Source: Thermoleophilia bacterium (GTDB lineage Bacteria; Actinomycetota; Thermoleophilia; UBA2241). Taken from it: a stretch of DNA of 64,000 nt. The position numbers and the translations under genes were made by a program. The DNA is taken from the NCBI GenBank assembly GCA_041393415.1, contig JAWKKE010000003.1, positions 186,001 through 250,000 of the forward strand. Reading direction: 5' to 3'. Under the pieces are notes generated by a model that searched no databases, was not told the origin of the DNA, and saw only the letters and a list, made by a program, of their open reading frames with translations. This document shows, one piece after another, positions 1 to 8,318 of this stretch (positions are counted from its first letter, which is position 1; each line of letters begins with the position of its first letter).

Positions 1-561
1 GTGGCACTCCGACGGCACTGGGAGGCGCTGTACTTCCCGGCAGCGGGCTTTCCGATAACTCGCGGGTGGTACCGACAGGCCGATGCCATTCACAACGGCA
101 TCTTCTATGGCGACTATGATGCAGCCGAGTACGCGGCATGGCTACGGCGGATGGGAGTCGAGTACGTCTTTCTCGCCAACGCGCCTCTAGATCCGTGGAG
201 CGAGCATGAGGCGCGACTGCTGGAGGACGCGAACGAGTTCACGCTTGTCAGGAAGGCCGGAGCATGGACCGTGTATGGGGTGTCGCGGCCCGAGGGGATG
301 GTCGTTGGTCTCGATGGCGGAACAGGCCACCTCACTCACATGGGTCACCGCTCGTTTGGACTGACAGTCGATCGACCAGGGACGTACCTTGTCAAGTGCA
401 CTTGGACGCCTTACTGGAGGCTTGTCGGAGACGGCACCTTGACGAAGGGTAGAGATGGTTTCGTGTCCTTGCGGGCGCCGCGTGCCGGTGCGTATGTCGC
501 CGTCTTCGAGTTCACTCCGCAGCGTGCTCTCGCGTGTCTGACGGGGCGTGCCGGCGGCTAG
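1..561 (+). CDS. C-terminal part of a large, probably membrane-associated protein (5' cut by window)
   Basis: The reading frame is open from base 1, so this is the last 186 or so residues of a protein that begins before the window. The GTG at base 1 is only where the window starts and need not be the real start. The residues around YVFLANAPLDPW and the stretch ending VYGVSRPEG, followed by a beta-rich tail, resemble the soluble C-terminal part of large multi-pass membrane proteins of the glycosyltransferase or YfhO type. No transmembrane segment lies in the visible part. I cannot name a function. The stop TAG is about 50 bases before the following regulator gene. Confidence 0.6.
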   Translation: MALRRHWEALYFPAAGFPITRGWYRQADAIHNGIFYGDYDAAEYAAWLRRMGVEYVFLANAPLDPWSEHEARLLEDANEFTLVRKAGAWTVYGVSRPEGMVVGLDGGTGHLTHMGHRSFGLTVDRPGTYLVKCTWTPYWRLVGDGTLTKGRDGFVSLRAPRAGAYVAVFEFTPQRALACLTGRAGG

Positions 562-608
562 CCGCTCGCTGCGAGATCATCCTCTGGTGTCGTGGCAGTT
601 GACGGCAC

Positions 609-1091
609 GTGGGGACCGTGGGTACAGTGAAGAAGACCGATTCACTCCGGTCTGGGGAAAGGGACGACACTCTCTTGGGACTTCAGCTTACGCGTGGTGG
701 GGAGTACGCGCTGCGCGCCATGACGTACCTGGCACGGTGCCCGGAGGGCCACGTCGCTTCGCTGCGAGACATCTGCGAGGCTCAAGACATTCCGGAGAGC
801 TTCCTCGCCAAGATCCTCCAGAGTCTTGCGCGCTCGGGTTTGGCTGTTTCGCAGCGCGGGGCGCACGGTGGTTTCGCGCTGGCCCGCCCTGCTGTCGAGA
901 TCAGCATGCGCGATATCGTTGAGGCCGTGGACGGCCCAATCGCGCTCAATCGCTGTGTTCTTTGGCCGGATGAGTGTGAGCGCAGCGAGGAGTGCGAAGT
1001 GCACAAAGCGTGGATGCTTGCGCAGGAGCAACTCATGGACGTCCTGGGTACGGTTACGCTTCGAGCGCTTGCTCCGCAGCGCGCCAGCTAG
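609..1091 (+). CDS. Rrf2-family Fe-S transcriptional regulator
   Basis: A winged-helix DNA-binding protein of the Rrf2 (IscR/NsrR/RsrR) family. The family core begins at LQLTRGGEYALRAM, about residue 24, and continues with the recognition-helix stretch IPESFLAKILQSL and the wing SQRGAHGGFALARP. Three cysteines near residues 115-128, spaced C-x6-C-x5-C, fit the iron-sulfur ligand set of IscR/NsrR-type members. It could therefore sense nitric oxide, cluster status or redox state, but the target cannot be told from sequence. The start is uncertain: GTG at 609, 618 or 627, or TTG at 675, all in frame, and none has a strong ribosome site. No isc/suf genes lie beside it. A short 5-bp hairpin (1091-1105) lies between it and convergent galE. 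Confidence 0.87.
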   Translation: MGTVGTVKKTDSLRSGERDDTLLGLQLTRGGEYALRAMTYLARCPEGHVASLRDICEAQDIPESFLAKILQSLARSGLAVSQRGAHGGFALARPAVEISMRDIVEAVDGPIALNRCVLWPDECERSEECEVHKAWMLAQEQLMDVLGTVTLRALAPQRAS

Positions 1092-1120
1092 GCGGCTTGT
1101 CCGCCTGTCACCCTCCGTGT

Positions 1121-2095
1121 CTAGGCGTGATCGTAGCCTCGGGGGTGGGATTGCATCCATCCCCACGCGTCCCTGACTGCGTCGTCGAGGCTCCGTTGCG
1201 GTCGCCAGCCGAGCGTCGCCGCAGCCCGACGGCTGCTGGCCACCAGCGTTGGGGGGTCACCAGGACGTCGGTCCGCCCTCTCCCGGATCAGTGGAATGCC
1301 CGTCGTCTTCTCTACTGTGTCGAGCACGTGCCGGACAGAATCTCCGCTTCCGGTGCCGAGGTTGAGCACGCCATGTACTGCTGGTAGGAGCGAGAGCGCG
1401 GCGATGTGGGCGTCGGCGAGATCGGCCACGTGGACATAGTCGCGAACGCACGTGCCGTCGGGTGTTGGATAGTCGTCGCCGAATACTCGAATTGGTTTGT
1501 GGGAGCGCGCCGCCTCTAGAGCTAGCGGGATGAGATGCGTTTCCGGAGCATGATCCTCGCCGACGTCACGGAGGGCGCCGCAAGCATTGAAGTAGCGCAG
1601 TGCCGTGAACGCCAGCCGATCATGTCTCTGTGCTTCTTGCAGCAGGCGCTCCGCCGCGAGTTTGGACTCGCCGTAGGGGTTGGTGGGCAAGAGGGGGTCG
1701 TCCTCGTCAATCGGTGTACGAGTGGGCTCGCCGTATACGGCTGCGGTTGAGGAGAAGACAAGACGGTCTACACGGGTTGCCCGCGCCGCCTCGATGACGG
1801 CTCGTGTGCCTTCCACGTTGACGCTGTGGTAGAGATCTGGCTGTCTAACCGACTCGGCAACTTCAGCGAGCGCTGCCATGTGGATGATTGCCTGACAGGA
1901 TCCATCGACCAAAGCGTCCCGCAGGCGGTCGGCGTCGCGAATGTCACCGACGATCAGACTCGCCGCTGGATGAACTGCGGCACGATGTCCGCGGAAGAGG
2001 CTGTCATACACCACTACCCGATGTCCGCAGTCAACCAGCTTGGCGGCTATAGCGCTGCCGATGTAGCCGGCGCCGCCGGTTACGAGGATGTTCAC
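1121..2095 (-). CDS. galE: UDP-glucose 4-epimerase (GalE-like)
   Basis: An extended short-chain dehydrogenase/reductase of 324 residues, the usual GalE size. It has the N-terminal NAD-binding motif GGAGYIGS, the active-site YGESK (Y-x3-K) about residue 143, the substrate-loop region RYFNACGA, and the late motif NLGTGSG. It would interconvert UDP-glucose and UDP-galactose in the cytoplasm for cell-surface sugar synthesis. The start is a GTG without an obvious ribosome site. The gene is convergent with the Rrf2 regulator and followed upstream, on the same strand, by two zinc-ribbon genes. A related UDP-sugar epimerase specificity cannot be excluded. Confidence 0.93.
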   Translation of the reverse strand: MNILVTGGAGYIGSAIAAKLVDCGHRVVVYDSLFRGHRAAVHPAASLIVGDIRDADRLRDALVDGSCQAIIHMAALAEVAESVRQPDLYHSVNVEGTRAVIEAARATRVDRLVFSSTAAVYGEPTRTPIDEDDPLLPTNPYGESKLAAERLLQEAQRHDRLAFTALRYFNACGALRDVGEDHAPETHLIPLALEAARSHKPIRVFGDDYPTPDGTCVRDYVHVADLADAHIAALSLLPAVHGVLNLGTGSGDSVRHVLDTVEKTTGIPLIRERADRRPGDPPTLVASSRRAAATLGWRPQRSLDDAVRDAWGWMQSHPRGYDHA

Positions 2096-2140
2096 GTATT
2101 GGATCGCATCATGGAGCCGGCGCGGGATCGGGCGTTCAGG

Positions 2141-2362
2141 CTACTTCTTCTTGCTCGGCCATTTTGCCTGAGAGCGCAGAGGCAGGACGGGTCCGTTGGT
2201 GGGCTTCCACGGTGTTCCGCGGAACTCGAAGACCTCAAGCTTCTGCTCAACGTTGGTCGAACCGCAGCTGGGACACACCTTGTCCTCATCTCGGATGAAC
2301 CGAAAGAGGGTGATCTCGAAGACGTTCTCACAGTCGTTGCATTTCAGGTCGTACGATGGCAT
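2141..2362 (-). CDS. FmdB-family zinc-ribbon small protein, copy 1
   Basis: A 73-residue protein starting MPSYDLKCNDC, with the CxxC...CPSC pattern of the FmdB/CxxC_CXXC_SSSS regulatory family. Two CxxC pairs (about residues 8-11 and 31-34) should bind one zinc ion. The C-terminus is basic and ends in KKK. Function in this family is poorly defined; some members sit near formamidase or amidase genes. The start is set by a GGGAG site upstream of ATG. A second, divergent copy lies about 90 bases upstream on the same strand, and both share a similar promoter block. Confidence 0.8.
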   Translation of the reverse strand: MPSYDLKCNDCENVFEITLFRFIRDEDKVCPSCGSTNVEQKLEVFEFRGTPWKPTNGPVLPLRSQAKWPSKKK

Positions 2363-2391
2363 GTGGCGCTCCCGTGGGCTGGGCTACTTGC

Positions 2392-2414
2392 TATGTGCCT
2401 AAGGGTACTACACT
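2392..2414 (-). promoter_or_regulatory. Candidate promoter/operator of FmdB copy 1
   Basis: On the minus strand the block AGTGTAGTACCCTT lies about 40 bases upstream of the FmdB copy 1 start. It matches the block AGTATAATACCCTT upstream of copy 2 at 12 of 14 positions. The -10 here would be the weaker TGTAGT. A degenerate inverted repeat (GTGCC...GGTAC) overlaps it. This is inferred from the shared sequence alone. Confidence 0.4.
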
Positions 2415-2455
2415 CGTCCCTCGTTCGTGCGGCGCGACCGCGCCGCAGACTAGGC

Positions 2456-2653
2456 TCAAGCGCATTTCTTGGGCTTGAGCTTCTCTCCGTCGTGGGCGGC
2501 GACGTCAAGATTGCGCAGGACGCCGGAGAGTCGCTGACGTACGCGCGTTGAAGAGCACTGCGGGCACCGGCGATCCGCCTCTTCGATCATCCCGTCGCGT
2601 TCAATGCCGAACTTGTGGCGACAGTCTCTGCAAATCATGGCGTATGAGGCCAT
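2456..2653 (-). CDS. FmdB-family zinc-ribbon small protein, copy 2
   Basis: A 65-residue protein starting MASYAMICRDC, with zinc-binding pairs C-x2-C near residues 8-11 and CPQC near 30-33. The C-terminus LKPKKCA is short and basic. It is a paralog of the neighbouring 73-residue protein, but the sequences have diverged well beyond the cysteine pairs. A strong AAGGAGG site three bases from the ATG fixes the start. It is preceded by a TATAAT -10 with an abutting perfect inverted repeat, so it is probably transcribed on its own and may be regulated. Function unknown. Confidence 0.78.
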   Translation of the reverse strand: MASYAMICRDCRHKFGIERDGMIEEADRRCPQCSSTRVRQRLSGVLRNLDVAAHDGEKLKPKKCA

Positions 2654-2675
2654 GTGCCTCCTTCCGGCTGCTCAC

Positions 2676-2697
2676 ATACCCTCAAGGGTATTATACT
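2676..2697 (-). promoter_or_regulatory. Promoter of FmdB copy 2 with overlapping inverted repeat
   Basis: On the minus strand a consensus TATAAT occupies 2695-2690. Directly after it lies a perfect inverted repeat, ATACCCT-CA-AGGGTAT (2676-2691), covering the expected transcription start, a typical place for a repressor site. On the plus strand the same block contains TATACT (2692-2697), which could serve as the -10 for the TlpA-like gene about 95 bases downstream. The block may be a divergent, jointly controlled promoter. Confidence 0.5.
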
Positions 2698-2797
2698 TTC
2701 AGGAATGAGTGATGCAACGTCCCCAGAGCTGGCAAGAGCTCACAGGATTCGTCGGGAGACGTTACGCATCGTCCTCACCACGACTTGGGAGGTTCGT

Positions 2798-3292
2798 ATG
2801 TCTCGTTGCTTCGCTCGGAGGGTGGTGGCCTTGACCGTTGTGGCCATACTCGGCGTGTTCGTCGCGGCCTGCGGTGACGAGACGGTCTCGACGTCTACCG
2901 CGTCGCCTGCGCCAGAGATCGAGGTGCTGGCTCCGGAGAGCTTTGACGTCGCCGATTACTCGGGCAAGGCACTCGTGGTGAACTTCTTTGGGTCGTGGTG
3001 CGGTCCGTGCAATGCCGAGGCTCCCGATCTGGCGGCGTTTTCAGCGGCGAACCCCGATGTGGCCTTTGTCGGCATCGCCGTCAGCGATAAGGAGGCGTCG
3101 GCTGTCGAGTTCATGCAGAAATACGGGCTCAGCTACCCAATCGTGATAGACGACAACAGCCTCTCTGCGGCTTGGGGCATCCAGGGCGTACCGACGACGA
3201 TCTTCTTCGATGCGTCCGGCCAGGAAGGTGATCGTATCGTGGGCGCCGCTGGCACGGATGCCTTTGAGGCGAGCCTCGCCAAGGTGCAGTAG
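2798..3292 (+). CDS. TlpA/ResA-like thiol-disulfide lipoprotein
   Basis: A 164-residue membrane-anchored thioredoxin-fold protein. Residues 1-24 form a lipoprotein signal ending in VAAC, so the mature protein would be lipid-anchored outside the membrane. The active site is WCGPC, preceded by VVNFFGS; the cis-proline loop is GVPTTIFF. This is the TlpA/ResA/CcmG pattern: a reductant that keeps extracytoplasmic cysteines, for example apocytochrome c haem sites, reduced. The open frame extends further upstream, but the lipoprotein signal and a GGGAGG site 5 bases before ATG 2798 fix this start. The ccdA gene that would supply its electrons follows directly. Confidence 0.9.
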   Translation: MSRCFARRVVALTVVAILGVFVAACGDETVSTSTASPAPEIEVLAPESFDVADYSGKALVVNFFGSWCGPCNAEAPDLAAFSAANPDVAFVGIAVSDKEASAVEFMQKYGLSYPIVIDDNSLSAAWGIQGVPTTIFFDASGQEGDRIVGAAGTDAFEASLAKVQ

Positions 3293-3328
3293 ACGATTCG
3301 AAGCGAGAGGGAATCTCTGTCGTAACGC

Positions 3329-4048
3329 GTGCTGGCGCTCGAAATCACATCGCTGAGTATCACTGCCATCGGCCTTGCGCTGCTCGCCGGCGTGCTGTCG
3401 TTCATCTCTCCGTGTGTCTTGCCGCTTCTGCCGGTGTACCTCTCCTTCATCTCCGGCTTGGGAGTGCAGCAACTGGGGACCGCTCGTCGTCGGCTCGTGA
3501 TCGCGGCGCTGGTCTTCGTCGCTGGCTTCACGGCGGTGTTCGTCGTCATGGGAGCCGGGGCGGGGGGCGTCGGTCGTCTCCTGATTCGCTACCGACAAGA
3601 ACTCATGATCGTCGCCGGCGCGTTCATCGCAATCAGCGGTCTTGTGGTGGCGGGGTTTCTGCGTGTGCCGAAGCCAGCCATGAGGCTCGTGCCCAAGCAC
3701 GCCGGTGTGGGTGGAGCGTTTCTCACCGGTGCAGCGCTTGCCATTGGATGGACGCCGTGTGTGGGTTACGTTCTCGGGGCGATTCTCTCCATGGCGGCAT
3801 CCAGCCAGAATCCGTGGACGGGCGCGACCCTTCTGTTCGTCTACTCGATCGGGCTTGGTGTGCCGTTTGTTCTGGCGGCACTCGCGTTTGAGTGGACGAG
3901 CGCGCGTCTCGCTTTCGTCAAGCGTCACTACAGGGGCGTGCAGATGGCCGCTGGGCTGATGCTTACCGTCTTCGGCGTGCTGCTCATGTTTGGGATACTG
4001 GAGCGGCTCAGTCGTTTGCTGCCGGCGTTCAGCCTTGGAGGGTTGTAG
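3329..4048 (+). CDS. ccdA: CcdA-like membrane thiol-electron transporter
   Basis: A 239-residue protein with about six hydrophobic segments. The CcdA/DsbD-beta motifs are clear: SPCVLPLLPVYLSFISG near residue 28 and GWTPCVGYVLGAIL near residue 145. Each carries one of the two cysteines that pass electrons across the membrane from cytoplasmic thioredoxin. It lies 36 bases after the TlpA-like gene and probably reduces it, as in cytochrome c maturation or envelope disulfide control. No other ccm/res genes are in the window. The start is GTG 3329, with a purine-rich GAGAGGGA somewhat far upstream. Confidence 0.92.
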   Translation: MLALEITSLSITAIGLALLAGVLSFISPCVLPLLPVYLSFISGLGVQQLGTARRRLVIAALVFVAGFTAVFVVMGAGAGGVGRLLIRYRQELMIVAGAFIAISGLVVAGFLRVPKPAMRLVPKHAGVGGAFLTGAALAIGWTPCVGYVLGAILSMAASSQNPWTGATLLFVYSIGLGVPFVLAALAFEWTSARLAFVKRHYRGVQMAAGLMLTVFGVLLMFGILERLSRLLPAFSLGGL

Positions 4049-4052
4049 ACGG

Positions 4053-4058
4053 TATCCT
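4053..4058 (+). promoter_or_regulatory. -10 box for a leaderless FAD/Fe-S dehydrogenase gene
   Basis: TATCCT lies 7 bases before the ATG at 4066. Transcription would start at or next to the start codon, giving an mRNA without a leader. The box falls just after the ccdA stop codon, so the next gene probably has its own promoter. No convincing -35 is seen. Confidence 0.45.
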
Positions 4059-4065
4059 AGGCACG

Positions 4066-7005
4066 ATGGATGCTCGGCACGGGATTGCTGAGATCGGAGC
4101 GCAGGCGCGTGCGGCTGCCGACGCACTGCGTCGCAACGTGGTTGGTGAGGTGTCTACCTCTGCGCTCCGTCGCTGGCTGTACTCGACCGACGCGTCCTCG
4201 TACCGCGTGGTTCCATCCGTGGTGCTCGTCGCGGGGTCGACGGACGACCTCATCGTGGCGGCAACCGTCGCTGCCGAATACGACGTTTCACTCTCCGTTC
4301 GGGGTGCCGGAACGAGCCTCGCCGGGCAGGCGATCGGACCAGGCATCATCGTTGACTGCTTCAAGCTCGCGCGGATTGTGGCTCTCGATCCTGATTCGGC
4401 GACCGCCAGGGTCGAGCCCGGGGTCATCCAGGCGTCACTTAATCGCGCTGCGGCTGCGTACGGTCTTGAGTTCGGTCCAGACACCTCGACGGTCGAGCAG
4501 GCGACGATTGGCGGGATGATCGGCAACAACTCCTCAGGTTCTCGCTCCGTGATCTACGGCGAATCCCGCGACAAGGTCCGCCGTATCGCCGCCGTGCTGG
4601 TGGGTGGAGAAGCCTTCGTTTTCGGACCTACCCATGGCCGCGGTTGGCTGCACGGCATCGCCGGGGGCGAGTCGGGGTCTTCTCGCGCGGCGGCGATCGC
4701 TGACGCACTGGAGGGTGCGGCCGCCCGTCACCGAGCAGCAGTCGCCGACGCTTTCCCGAACGTCCAGCGGTGCACATCGGGCTACAACGTGCGCGAACTC
4801 CTGGAGAGCGAGCCGAATCTCGCGCGTCTTCTCGCTGGATCTGAGGGAACACTGGCTCTATTCACCGAACTCGAGGTTACTCTGGATCCGCGCCCCGCCG
4901 CGCGTATGGGCGCGGCCCTGACCTTCGCGGACATTGGTGCTGCCCTAAGGGCGAACGTCCCCCTTCTCGAGACCGGTCCGTCGGCGGTGGAGTTGCTCGA
5001 TCTGGAGCCGCTTCGAGACGCCGGCAACCTGCAGTCGTATGCGTCCATGGCGCCGCTGGTCACAGGTGATGAGCGCGCGATGCTACTCGTGGAGTATCAA
5101 GGGGAGGTCGAGGAGGCGCGCGATGGACTGAACCGCTTGCGCACGCTGTTGCCCGAGCTCCGGGCACACGACGTCCGGTGGCTGGAGAGCGACGCAACGA
5201 GAGAGGAAGCAGCATCGCTGCGGCGCGCAGTGCTGCCGCTGCTCATGGGCGCGCCAGGTGTGGAGCGGCCCGTTGCCTTCATTGAGGATACCGCTGTTGC
5301 GCCCGACTACCTCGACCGGTTTGTCTCGGATTTTCAGCGCCTCGTTGAAGCCCGAGGTTTGCGCGCCTCTTTCAGCGGACACGCTTCGGCTGGCTGCATC
5401 CACGTGCGCCCGCTGCTGGATCTTCGCTCGGCGGCGGGCCTTGAGCACTACCGTGCGCTGTCGGCCGAAGTGGCTGCGCTGGTCGCGGAGTACCGAGGCG
5501 TGATCTCCGGCGAACATGGATGTGGACGTTCGCGCAGTTGTCTCCTCCCCGGGGTGCTCGGGTCGGAGGTGTATGCAGCGATGGTGGAGATCAAGGACGC
5601 ATTCGATCCCAAGCGACTGCTCGCACCAGGCGTGATCATCGACGGGCGCCCTGTCGATGACTCACTCCGCTTCACGCCGCACATGGATTCTCAAGTTCTG
5701 CAGCCCTCCCAGCTCACGTACGCGGGGGAAGGTGGTTTCAGCGCGGCAGTCGAGCGCTGTTTCGGTGCAGGTCTCTGCAAGAAGATCACAGGTTCGATGT
5801 GTCCGTCGGCGGCGGTTGGGCGTGACGAGATGTTCAGTACTCGCGCCCGCGCCAACGCGCTACAGGGCTTGGTGAGCGGTGCCCTCCCGATGGAATTGCT
5901 CGATGACGACGAGTTCGATCAGATACTTGGAACGTGTGTAGCCTGCAAGGCGTGCGCGACTGAGTGCCCTGCCGGCGTTGATATGGCCACGCTGAAGATT
6001 GAGTGGTTGGCGGTCAAACGTCAGCGGGGGGGGTTCCCTCTGCTGGCGCGAGCTGTGGCGCGATACGGCGACCTTGCGCCGCTGGGAGCTTACGCTGCGC
6101 CGCTCGTGCGAGCCGTGGAGGGTACGGCAGTGGATCGGCTTGTGCGGCGTAGACTGGGGATCGCGGCCTCCCGGCGGTACCCACGATTGGTGCGCAACCG
6201 GACTGCCGGTCGTCGGCTCAGTCTCTCGACCTCCGGGGAACCGTCCGTCGTTCTCTTCGCCGACTGTTTCACGAAGCACCAGGAACCCGAGATCTCGGAG
6301 GCTTTCCGGAAGCTACTTGATGCTGCCGGTGTGAGGTTCGAGGTGCTGGATTGCGGGTGCTGCGGTCGGACGGCGTTCTCCATGGGCGACCTGGGGAGGG
6401 CGAGGAAGCAAGCTCAGCAAGCTCTTGAGGAGCTTGCTCCGGTTGCTTCGCGCGGCGGAGACGTGCTGTTCGTGGAGCCAAGCTGCCTTGCGATGGTGCG
6501 CGACGACTGGCGTCGCCTTCTCCCGGATGACGTGCGAGTGTCGCTGGTGGCGCAAGCTGCCAGACCGGCGCTCGGGCTAATTGCCGACCTCGCAGACGGT
6601 GACCGAATCAGTTTCGCGTCGGGCGGAAGGGCGCTGCTCCATGCGCACTGCCATGAGCGTTCTCTCTCGTTGGCGGGCTACACTGAGCGGGCGCTTCGTT
6701 GTGTGCCGGCGCTGGATCTCGAAATCCTCGACGCCGGCTGCTGTGGCATGTCCGGCATCTTCGGGTATGAGGCGGAGCACTACGAACTGAGCGTGGCGAT
6801 GGCCGAGCGGGCACTGGCTCCGGCGGTTCGAGCCGAAGCACGAGACACATCCATACTCGCCACCGGGACTTCGTGCAGGGTGCAGATCGCCGATCTCACT
6901 GATCGTCGCGCTCAGCACCCTATTGTGTTCCTCGCGGAGCGATGCTGCCGCGGGGAGAGTGCCGAGGGATCGCGGTATCCACTCCCACACCGCGAGGAAG
7001 GATAG
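4066..7005 (+). CDS. YdiJ/GlcD-type FAD-linked and Fe-S oxidoreductase
   Basis: A 979-residue fusion with three parts. The N-terminal half is an FAD_binding_4/GlcD-type flavin domain (GTSLAGQAIGPGIIVD; TIGGMIGNNSSG) followed by an FAD-oxidase C-terminal domain ending GEHGCGRSR. Next is a ferredoxin-like section with a cysteine set around CKKITGSMCPSAA and CVACKACATECP. The C-terminal third has two CCG domains (CGCCGRTAF and AGCCGMSGI) that bind a non-cubane cluster in related enzymes. This is the layout of E. coli YdiJ and D-lactate/2-hydroxyglutarate dehydrogenases, so it probably oxidises a D-2-hydroxyacid and passes electrons to a membrane carrier. The open frame begins earlier, but the flavin domain and a -10 box support ATG 4066. 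Confidence 0.87.
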   Translation: MDARHGIAEIGAQARAAADALRRNVVGEVSTSALRRWLYSTDASSYRVVPSVVLVAGSTDDLIVAATVAAEYDVSLSVRGAGTSLAGQAIGPGIIVDCFKLARIVALDPDSATARVEPGVIQASLNRAAAAYGLEFGPDTSTVEQATIGGMIGNNSSGSRSVIYGESRDKVRRIAAVLVGGEAFVFGPTHGRGWLHGIAGGESGSSRAAAIADALEGAAARHRAAVADAFPNVQRCTSGYNVRELLESEPNLARLLAGSEGTLALFTELEVTLDPRPAARMGAALTFADIGAALRANVPLLETGPSAVELLDLEPLRDAGNLQSYASMAPLVTGDERAMLLVEYQGEVEEARDGLNRLRTLLPELRAHDVRWLESDATREEAASLRRAVLPLLMGAPGVERPVAFIEDTAVAPDYLDRFVSDFQRLVEARGLRASFSGHASAGCIHVRPLLDLRSAAGLEHYRALSAEVAALVAEYRGVISGEHGCGRSRSCLLPGVLGSEVYAAMVEIKDAFDPKRLLAPGVIIDGRPVDDSLRFTPHMDSQVLQPSQLTYAGEGGFSAAVERCFGAGLCKKITGSMCPSAAVGRDEMFSTRARANALQGLVSGALPMELLDDDEFDQILGTCVACKACATECPAGVDMATLKIEWLAVKRQRGGFPLLARAVARYGDLAPLGAYAAPLVRAVEGTAVDRLVRRRLGIAASRRYPRLVRNRTAGRRLSLSTSGEPSVVLFADCFTKHQEPEISEAFRKLLDAAGVRFEVLDCGCCGRTAFSMGDLGRARKQAQQALEELAPVASRGGDVLFVEPSCLAMVRDDWRRLLPDDVRVSLVAQAARPALGLIADLADGDRISFASGGRALLHAHCHERSLSLAGYTERALRCVPALDLEILDAGCCGMSGIFGYEAEHYELSVAMAERALAPAVRAEARDTSILATGTSCRVQIADLTDRRAQHPIVFLAERCCRGESAEGSRYPLPHREEG

Positions 7006-7007
7006 TC

Positions 7008-7187
7008 GTGGATTGGCTCATCCTGGTCTTTGGCGCGATCGGCATCGTCATCGTCGGTTACGGTTTTGTCGCACTTGTCGCGGAGGCGCATCGTAGTCGT
7101 CGGTACACAGACATCGGCCTCGCTGTTCTAGTCGCCGTCGCCATCACGGTATTTCTTCTCGCCTACGGTGACCGATTGCTAAGGTGA
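7008..7187 (+). CDS. Small two-helix membrane protein
   Basis: A 59-residue protein starting at GTG 7008, two bases after the dehydrogenase stop and preceded by GAGGAAGGA at good spacing. It has two hydrophobic helices, about residues 3-25 and 37-54, joined by a short basic loop (HRSRRYTD). I recognise no family. The tight linkage suggests it is cotranslated with the FAD/Fe-S dehydrogenase and might help attach it to the membrane, but that is a guess from position. Confidence 0.6.
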   Translation: MDWLILVFGAIGIVIVGYGFVALVAEAHRSRRYTDIGLAVLVAVAITVFLLAYGDRLLR

Positions 7188-7328
7188 TTGCGGGTAACGG
7201 CCGACGTTGCTTCAGGTGATTGCCGACACGCGTGGACCGGGTGGAAGCTAGGTCCGCACACGACCGGGAACAAGACGCATCGACTGTGCAGGTAAGTGCC
7301 CTGTCGGCGCAGGTTCAGGAGGAACGCG

Positions 7329-7916
7329 ATGGCCAAACGGCGCATACTCGTTGTCGATGACGAGGCCGACCTCTGTCGTCTCGTCAGCGAGACGCTTGAG
7401 GCCTCCGGATACGATGTGCGCACCGCCGGAAGCGGCGAGGAGGCCATCAGAGCCGCTGGTCTCCAGTTGCCCGAACTCGTTCTTCTCGATGTCATGATGC
7501 CGGGCATGGATGGATTCACGGTATACGAGAAGCTGCGTGCCAAACCGGTCGATCTCAGGTCTCCGATTGTCTTCTTGACGGCGCGACGTGAAATCGACGA
7601 CAAGCTGCTGGGGTTCGAGAAGGGCGCTGCCGACTACATCACGAAGCCGTTCCACTTGAAGGAGTTGCTCGCGCGCGTGAAAGTTCATCTCGGTGAGCTT
7701 ACGCCGCCGCGTGCCGATACGCCCAACCCGCTCACGGCACGCGAGTTAGAGGTCTTGCGACTCTTGGCGGCCGGGAAGACGTACAAGCAGGTGGCGCATG
7801 CGCTGGACTTGTCGCAGAGTACCGTGCGCAATCACCTGCACAATGTCTATCACAAACTGAACGTAGTGGACCGCGCCCAAGCGGTCATCGTCAGTCGAGA
7901 GAACGGCTGGATCTAG
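7329..7916 (+). CDS. NarL/FixJ-type response regulator (REC + LuxR HTH)
   Basis: A 195-residue two-component regulator. The receiver domain (residues 1-120) has the acidic pair VVDDEAD, phospho-acceptor Asp in LLDVMMPGMDG (about residue 53), TAR at the switch Thr and the conserved Lys in ITKPF. The C-terminal domain is a LuxR-type helix-turn-helix (LTARELEVLRLLAAGKTYKQVA ... STVRNHLHNVYHKL, read in two parts). An AGGAGG site six bases before ATG 7329 fixes the start. No histidine kinase gene is next to it, so it is an orphan here and its signal is unknown. Confidence 0.92.
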   Translation: MAKRRILVVDDEADLCRLVSETLEASGYDVRTAGSGEEAIRAAGLQLPELVLLDVMMPGMDGFTVYEKLRAKPVDLRSPIVFLTARREIDDKLLGFEKGAADYITKPFHLKELLARVKVHLGELTPPRADTPNPLTARELEVLRLLAAGKTYKQVAHALDLSQSTVRNHLHNVYHKLNVVDRAQAVIVSRENGWI

Positions 7917-7926
7917 TCGTTCGTCT

Positions 7927-8181
7927 CTACGATTGCAGGATGGGCATGTCCGGGAGCTTCCACGTCGTCTGCTCGCGTCGGGACTGGTGGCGTCGGTCGG
8001 CGGATGAGCGGAAGATGTCGGCCGGCCGATCGGAGGACCGCCGACTCGCACGTCGGTCCACGATGACGTCGACATCACTGCGTCCGGCGTAGACGTCGCT
8101 CAGACGGCGAAAGAAGTACCCTTCGAGTTGCCGTGGTATGACGATGACTCGAGGGTGGGCTTTCTCGGCTACCTCGGCCAT
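7927..8181 (-). CDS. Small conserved-looking protein with DRR-rich C-terminus, unknown function
   Basis: An 84-residue protein. The longer frame starts further out, but CAGGAGGTC placed just before the ATG at 8181 is one of the strongest ribosome sites in the window and sets this start. The N-terminal part (HPRVIVIPRQLEGYFFRRL) is followed by a short strand-like VDVIVDRRASRR and then an Arg/Ser/Asp-rich tail (DRPADIF, SADRRHQSRR). Small proteins with a VIVDRR signature occur in other bacteria, but I know no function. It lies convergent to the response regulator, with its stop 10 bases from that gene's end. Confidence 0.6.
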   Translation of the reverse strand: MAEVAEKAHPRVIVIPRQLEGYFFRRLSDVYAGRSDVDVIVDRRASRRSSDRPADIFRSSADRRHQSRREQTTWKLPDMPILQS

Positions 8182-8318
8182 ATGCAGACCTCCTGTCGGC
8201 GTGAGCATACCATGCGGTGTGCGATGGCAGCTTCGCCGCTGTCGCGTCGTCTCCTTGCTCTCGCACGTGACATTCCGATCTGACATCCTCAGTGTAAGCT
8301 AGGAACACCTGGAACGGG

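Noticed and set aside
3892..4065. N-terminal extension of the FAD/Fe-S dehydrogenase
   Set aside because: It overlaps ccdA in another frame and lacks similarity to the flavin domain; the -10 and family N-terminus support ATG 4066.
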